Assembly (NCBI RefSeq): GCF_033439725.1
Contig: NW_026944384.1
Coordinates: forward strand, 2,356,001-2,420,000
DNA length: 64,000 nt
Source: Neurospora tetraspora
Lineage: Eukaryota > Ascomycota > Sordariomycetes > Sordariales > Sordariaceae
Direction: 5' to 3'
Position numbers and translations under genes: made by a program. Each line of letters begins with the position of its first letter. Positions within the stretch are counted from its first letter, which is position 1. Shown here one piece after another: positions 58,036 through 64,000 of the stretch. Below the pieces are notes generated by a model. That model was not told the origin of the DNA and made no database searches. It saw only the letters and a program-made list of their open reading frames with translations.

Positions 58036-58083
58036 TTTATTTGTAAACGCGGACGTAAATTACGGCCCTCTATCGGAAATTAC
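58036..58083 (-). pseudogene. Integrase core fragment with RIP stop
   Basis: Minus-strand reading gives EVISDRGP, stop, FTSAFTNK, where Ty3/gypsy integrases have SDRGPQFTS. The stop (TAA at 58062-58060) is explained by CAA to TAA, a C-to-T change in the Gln codon. The catalytic-domain Asp is still present in the remnant. Confidence 0.88.
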
Positions 58084-59592
58084 TTCCTCTAATATATTAT
58101 AAACCCAGTAAGGTCCTTCGTAATATATTTAAATAACGATGCGAGTTATAGTATTTTCCGTATAAGGGGTAATCCAAAATAATTCTAATAAATAAATAAT
58201 TATAACTAATATATTATCGAAATGGTATTTATCTCTTAATATTTTCTTAAAATCTATAATAATAAATATCTACTTCCGGGCTAGCAAGGGAATCGGGTAA
58301 AGTAAACCTAGTATTTTGTCCTTAAAGACTTTTCTAACTTTATATACTATATAATATTTAATAAAGTAATCAATATCTCTAATTATATATAACTACTAAT
58401 ATTTTATTTTAAAAGTCGTTCGGGTTTTATTCCGCCCGGGGTAGGCCGTAGTTAATATTAAATAAATTTTATTTATAATATAAATACGTAAATTATCTAA
58501 TTTGGGAATAATTACGCGATTTTAATATATTAAGAATTTATTAATTAATATTATAAAAATAAATTTTAAACCGTAAATACAAATATAATATTCTTTTAAA
58601 AATTCATTTTCGTAATTAACTTTTATAAATGCGTTTACTAATTCGTATCCTTCTAATTCTACGGGGCTTAATTTATCTATATTTAAAGCTATAATCGGGA
58701 CCAATTCTTTTAATAGCGGGCTAGAAACGGTTATAATAGAAGCGATAATAAATATTTCGGCGCCGTTTTCTTTTACCAGTTTAAATATTTAGAACGTTCG
58801 GTACGTATATTTTTTATTTTTCTAAATTCTAAAATTTTTAAATTTACGGGAAAGCGTATCCGCTATTATATTCTTTATACCAAATCGATATATAATTTCA
58901 AAATAGTACTAGGATAAGAATTTTACTTATTCAATTTATTGGAAATTGAAAAGGCGCTTAATATTAAAATATTCGAATACTTAATAATTAGTAATAATTA
59001 TAAATAATCTATTCTACCAGAGGCCGACGAATTCGGGTTACTACGTTTAGAGAGCTCTAATAATAGCGAACAGCTTCTTATTATAAATAGAGTAATTATA
59101 TTCAACGCCCTATATAATCTTTAAAAAGAAAATAACCAAGTACTATTCTTTTATATCTTCCTATAGTTAAAATAATACTCCGGCTAATACTCTATTGTTA
59201 ACGTTTATTTTAACCCTCGTCTCCGCATCGTAGCGAAAATATTTCAAAAGTAGAACCTCTATAAAAAAAAATTTTAATTCTTTAAAAGTAGTTTAATATT
59301 TATTAATTTAAATAAAAGCCTCTCCTTTCCGTATTAAATTTGTAAGGGGATACGCTACGCAACTATAATTTTTAATAAATTTCTAATAACAGTTATAAAA
59401 CCCTAAAAAAAACTATACTCCCCTTAAATTAGACGGTACTACCTATTCCTTAATAACCTCTACCTTTTCAGAATCGACAGAGACTCCTTTTTAACCTATA
59501 ATAAAATTTAAGAATCTAATCTTAATAATATAGAATTTATACTTCTTAAAGTCTATTTACAAGCCGGCCTCCTTCAATTTCCAGAGGACTTT

Positions 59593-59963
59593 CTAGATGT
59601 AATTCCTATAATCCTTTAGTATATCCGAGTATTTTAAAATATTATCAATATAAACTATATAAAAACGATTTAAATATTCGCTTAGGACCGAATTAATAAA
59701 ATTCTGAAAATTAGCCGGACCGTTAGTAAAGCTAAATAGTAATACCTTATATTTAAAAGCCCCTATACCGGTGTAGAAAATAATCAATTTCTTATTTTCC
59801 GGTCTTATACGAATATAATATAACGCTTATCGAATATCGATCTCTATAAATTATTAAATTTTAATTACTTTAGCAAGGGTTTTTTTGATTAATAATAATA
59901 AATAATAATTCTTTCGAATAATAGTATTAAATTTCCAATAATCTATATAAAAGCGGAGATTAC
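59593..59963 (-). pseudogene. Reverse transcriptase fragment with mutated YIDD box
   Basis: Minus-strand fragments read LRFYIDYWKFNTI, then EIDIR-stop-ALYYIRI, then GAFKYKVLLFSFTNGPANFQ and FYIVYIDNILKYSDILKD. These match gypsy RT motifs LRFCVDYRKLN, the KLDIR motif A, the PFGLTNAPATFQ segment and YIDDIL. The second catalytic Asp of YIDD is Asn (AAT at 59643-59641), explained by GAT to AAT. With the upstream stop, the enzyme is inactive. Confidence 0.92.
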
Positions 59964-61665
59964 TATTAACCTTTTTAATAAATAGTACGGGTACTACCTA
60001 TAGGAACGAATTTACTTCAATAAACCCTTTGAATAAATTTTCTAAAATGTATTTATATATAACCTCTAATTTATTAAGGGATATTTTATAAAAAAGGCTA
60101 TAACCGAACTCCTTTAAGTAGTAACTTTCATCGAACTCGATTTTATAATCGTACGGTCAGTAATCTAATAACGTATTCGAATTGTATTTACTAAAAACCT
60201 CGATTTCATTATAATATTTGGCGGGAATTATATGAAGGGCTTTATTATAGAGTTCCCTTTTATTGCGAAGAAGTAATTCTTAAGTAGGGTCGTCAATAAT
60301 TTATTTTTATTAAATAAAGCGGTCGATTTCGAAAATATTAATCGAATAAATAATTCGGTTGTTTTTCTTAACGGAACGTATAAAAAAATCCCCGTCTAAT
60401 ATATATATTTAGGTAAAACAATATTTATATTAACCCGTACCGTCGCATTTTAATTAATAAATATTTTAAGTATCCAATTCTTATTTACCTTTAGCGAGTT
60501 ATTTTTAATAACGGAATTTTTTAAATTTTAAAAATAATACTATAAAGTAAATAAAATTAATTAAATTATATTCTATTTTATTTAACGGGTTAGACTTTTT
60601 AAAAATCGTAATAGGATTTTAGAAGAGGTAGCGTAGCCGGGCGTAGCCGAATTCGCTATTATTATTATAGGTATACTAGAAACTTACTAGGGTAATAAGG
60701 ACTATTAAAGGTTCGGCGTCCTTATTAGTAAGGGCTTCTAATTTTTAGATCTACTTTTTAATCTCCTTTTAATATTATCGAGCCTCCCGTCAATATTAAT
60801 TTCGTATTTCGAAGTCAATTTTTTTTTTACAATAGTCTAGAAAAAGTTGATCTGAGGGGATAGGCTCTACGAAAGTATAACTACTCGTAAGGCAGGTAGC
60901 AAACCGATTATTATTTATCCTCTTTAATTATAAGGGCTTTATAATATTCTAAATCTTTCTAATAGGCGGGATTAATTAGCATAGACATCGAACCTTAGAT
61001 TTCGAAATACTTTAGTTAATCGGGGTCCGGTTTCTATTCTAAGGGAAAGAATAAACGCCAGTTCGTATAATTTACCCAAATATTATAAAAGTCGAACCAT
61101 TTCCAGCCGATAATAATATCGTACGCTATATTAATTATAATAAAATAATTAGGCGGGTTAACTCGGTTTTAAATCTTTAAAACGGCTTTAATAACTTCTT
61201 TGATATTTTAATTCATTTTTTCTTAATAATCGCTAATTCCTCGGGCTAGGAAATTACTCGTAAATTCTACTAATAACAATTTTTTTAATCTTTTGATAAA
61301 GGCGGTACTAATAAATAAATAAATATTTATTCCTATATTAATTCAAGTATTAAATATAGATAAAAATATTTTATTATTAATTAAAATATATTAAATAAAT
61401 AAGGGTTTTCCTCCTAGAAAGGGTATTAAATTAAATTCTTCCTTTCCTTTATATTTCTATTTATTCTTTTCTTATTACTCTATAACTAATACTTTCCCTA
61501 AAAAAGAATTTAATTTACTTAAGATAATTAATTTCCCTATTCGTTAACGGTTAAAATAATAGCCGGGGCGGCTAGGGCTGTCTATTTATTTTTGTAAATT
61601 AAATAATAATTAACGATAGTAGCAACGCGGTTACGACGCTCGCAATCGAAACGGTCCTTTTTAGG

Positions 61666-61707
61666 ATAGCCGCATTTAATATAACCCTTTTTTTTATAGA
61701 AGAAGCA
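61666..61707 (-). pseudogene. Gag zinc-knuckle remnant
   Basis: The minus strand reads CFFYKKKGYIKCGY. In the expected C-X2-C-X4-H-X4-C knuckle, positions 4, 9 and 14 are Tyr instead of Cys, His and Cys. Each is one transition from the expected codon (TGT to TAT, CAT to TAT), so both strands were mutated. Confidence 0.8.
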
Positions 61708-63652
61708 TTTACCTTCATTAAATAATCGAATAGTTTCCTCACGATCGCCACCTTAATAAGCAGCGCCTCCTCTTCCGCCTCCGCTAATAGGCTTAGGAGC
61801 AAAACTAGAACCGGGTCCCTTATTACTTCTACTAGAACTATTATTCTTACCCGATTTAGAAGTAACTTTATTCTCGTCAAGGATAATTTTTAATATTTAT
61901 TTAAAATTAGAATAGTTTATATAATATAATTCGAAGGAGATAAATAAATCGTAATATTTTACGCTTATTTATTTCTTATATTTAATTAGAAGGCGTTAGA
62001 ATAGTTCCCGCTTCCACTCGGTGTTAGGACGTTAGTATTCGCTAACTATCCAAACAAATTTATTCTTAAAGAAATCGAAATTATTATTATCCTTTATTTT
62101 TAATTTAATAAAATTTTAAAGCGCATTCTCCTTCTAATTAGAGTTATAATATTAATGCTACAAATAAATTATTAAATTAAAGTAGGTTTTAATTTAATCC
62201 GGGTAAATTTCGTACAAGTAAAGTATTAAATCGTAATAAGTATAGTTAGCTAAACGATTCTTAACGTATAGAAATTTATTACGGTCGGTTAAGTAATAAT
62301 TAACGTTAATTTCGAACTTATCATAAATTAAATCGTACTAGGCCTTAAAAGGAATATCGTCTTCTTTATTCTAATTATAATATTTAACAGGGTCGGTTTA
62401 TTTAGTACTACAGTAGCAGGAATTAGAGCGCTTTCCGTCATTAGGGTCGGTTTCAGGGGGTAAAGTCGAAAAATAGGTAGAAACTTTAAAGGGGGCTTCG
62501 CTAGCGTCTTTCTCAATACTAAGAAGGACTATTTCTTTAACCTTTCTCTTATTTTTATTCTTAATCACTTTTTTACTAATATGTAAATTAGTAATAAAAT
62601 TTTTTAATCCCTTAATAGTATCTTCCTTGTCTATAAGAGAGTTCTTTAATTATTAGACTATAGCGGGAGTAGTAGCGCTATAATAATTAATTAAAATGGG
62701 GACCTAATTGTAAATAGTTTTAAATTTAACGTTTAAATAGGAAACGAAGGAGTAAAACTCTAATCATTATTCTACTCGTACTATATTTATAATAAATAAT
62801 AATTTGAATTCCTAAAATATAGTTTCGGGGTTGCCGTAGTATAATTTAATAAACTTCTCTTTTGTAAAATAGTTGGAAAAAGGGAAATTTAAAAAGGTGA
62901 CGAATATTTAAAAAGGAACGCTAGGGACGGAGTCGCGAATGAACAATTCAACGAATTCCTCTATTTTTTACTTTAAATCGTTAATAACCTCCTTTCTAAT
63001 TAGGCGGGTATCGAAGGTTTTATCGTCTTCGATTACCCGAATAATATATTAATCGAATAAATCGAAGGATAGTTCGGATTCCTCGTCGCTATTTTTATAA
63101 TTAGCTACCGCTTCGGTTAATACTTTGTTAAGTAATTTTAATTAATAGTATATATAATATAAGGACTTTTTGCAAAGGATTATAAACTTGCTGTAAAAAC
63201 GTTCTTCGTTTAAATAAAAGCTATTATAGCGCTCTTTATCGAAACGTACGGCCTTATATATATTATCTTTAATAATAGGGTCGATGGGCTTATATTTATC
63301 ACCAATAGCAACCTTCTTCTTAGGTTTCGGTTTTATAACCGTATTCTTCTCTTATATTAAATTAAAATCCGGAGAATTAAAACTTCCTTCTCTGTCACTA
63401 TTTCTACCCTCCTTATTAAAAAAAGGTATTATCGCAGTCGTTATTAAAAATATCCTCATTATAATAATCGTCGTAATTCTCAGTCTATTCGGTACCCTTA
63501 CGGTTACTAGCGCTATTACGTATTAGGTATAGAGGTGCTATCGTACTACTATTGTAAATATTCGGTACTTTAAATTCTTATAACAAATCTTTCTAATTTC
63601 GATTTAGGATTTAACCTTCCTAGGTAGTTATTGGGTTAATTTAAAATAATAT

Positions 63653-64000
63653 AAGGGCACAATATGGGTAAATTGAAGGTAAAGTTAGAATTTTATCTAT
63701 AATAGAAGATTTTAAATAGGGAAAAGAAAAGAGGAAGGGAATTAGGTATAAGCGTATAAATTCAAAATAAATACCCTAATCGTATAAGCGATAGCGGGAC
63801 CTATATACGGGTCGCTATTAACCAATCCCTTTATTCGTATCTCCTTTACTTATAAAATAAACCCCTATACGTACTAAGGTCTACCCTATAGCTAGTCTTA
63901 GTATAGCTAATTAAATAGCTTACATTCTCTAGACCGTACTATACCCAGAACCTCTATATACCCCATTCTATCGCGTATAGCACCCAAGCCCAAACCCAGT
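63653..64000 (-). repeat. 5' LTR of the gypsy element (cut by window end)
   Basis: Direct repeat of 56637-56984 and continuing past the window, as judged from the left copy, which extends a few more bases before the polypurine-tract region. It keeps more C and G than the left copy at its distal end. Confidence 0.85.

Larger units (their letters stand above)
56637..64000 (-). mobile_element. RIP-inactivated Ty3/gypsy LTR retrotransposon, minus strand, right end cut by window
   Basis: Matching sequence at 56637-56984 and 63653-64000 forms two direct LTRs, about 7.0 kb apart. Between them, read on the minus strand, come in order a gag zinc knuckle (61.7 kb), reverse transcriptase (59.6-60.0 kb) and integrase (58.0-58.1 kb), the Ty3/gypsy order. 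A pyrimidine-rich stretch just inside the left LTR (near 57003-57011 on +) would be the polypurine tract on the element's strand. All domains carry stops and substitutions explained by C-to-T or G-to-A change, so the element is dead. The right (5') LTR runs off the end of the window. Confidence 0.9.

Noticed and set aside
63284-63526. 80-codon plus-strand ORF in the AT-rich block
   Set aside because: Hydrophobic translation of AT-rich sequence opposite the mutated gag region.

Overview
The window is filamentous-fungal DNA, most likely Neurospora or a very close Sordariales relative. The evidence is short GT-AG introns (many near 60-70 nt, with CTGAC or GCTAAC branch sites), fungal gene families such as a HAM-2/PRO22-type STRIPAK protein and a Tul1-type Golgi ubiquitin ligase, and a long AT-rich block at the right end whose retrotransposon remains carry RIP-type mutation (C to T and G to A on either strand). 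I saw no tRNA, rRNA or CRISPR, but could not run a scanner.

Layout. 0.6-6.1 kb: a DUF2011 protein gene and the five-exon HAM-2 homologue, both +. 7.0-9.4 kb: a Zn2Cys6 regulator on -, then about 4 kb without a gene. 13.5-15.9 kb: RIT1 (+) and a HAD hydrolase (-), convergent with 68 bp between them. 18.3-19.6 kb: a Sis1-type J-protein (-). 21.2-22.3 kb: a secreted DUF6454 protein (-), divergent from a five-exon gene at 23.1-23.7 kb that encodes an unusual paralogue of ribosomal protein eL43. 25.5-28.7 kb: a MARVEL-type membrane protein (+) and a secreted protein with dibasic processing sites (-). 31.4-37.2 kb: mitochondrial EF-Tu (+), ribosomal protein uS14/S29 (-), the ER disulfide isomerase ERp38 (+) and a tiny HSBP1-like gene (-). 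37.8-43.1 kb: Tul1/DscA E3 ligase (+) and NAD kinase (-). 45.1-47.5 kb: a six-exon ketohexokinase-like PfkB kinase (+). 47.5-54.65 kb: no convincing gene. 54.65-64 kb: AT-rich RIP-mutated DNA holding a relic and a dead Ty3/gypsy element on the - strand, with both LTRs at least partly present.

The genes are mostly unrelated housekeeping functions, not a pathway cluster. Loose themes are translation (EF-Tu, S29, the eL43 paralogue, the initiator-tRNA modifier RIT1) and protein folding or quality control (Sis1, ERp38, HSBP1-like, Tul1). I read no functional system into that grouping.

Exon structures were derived by hand from reading frames, splice consensus and family similarity; every joined CDS length given is divisible by three. 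The most interesting items are the divergent eL43 paralogue, the small multi-exon genes whose exons are too short to appear as long ORFs (eL43-like, S29, HSBP1-like), the RIP-inactivated retroelement, and the inverted and tandem repeats at the edge of the RIP block.
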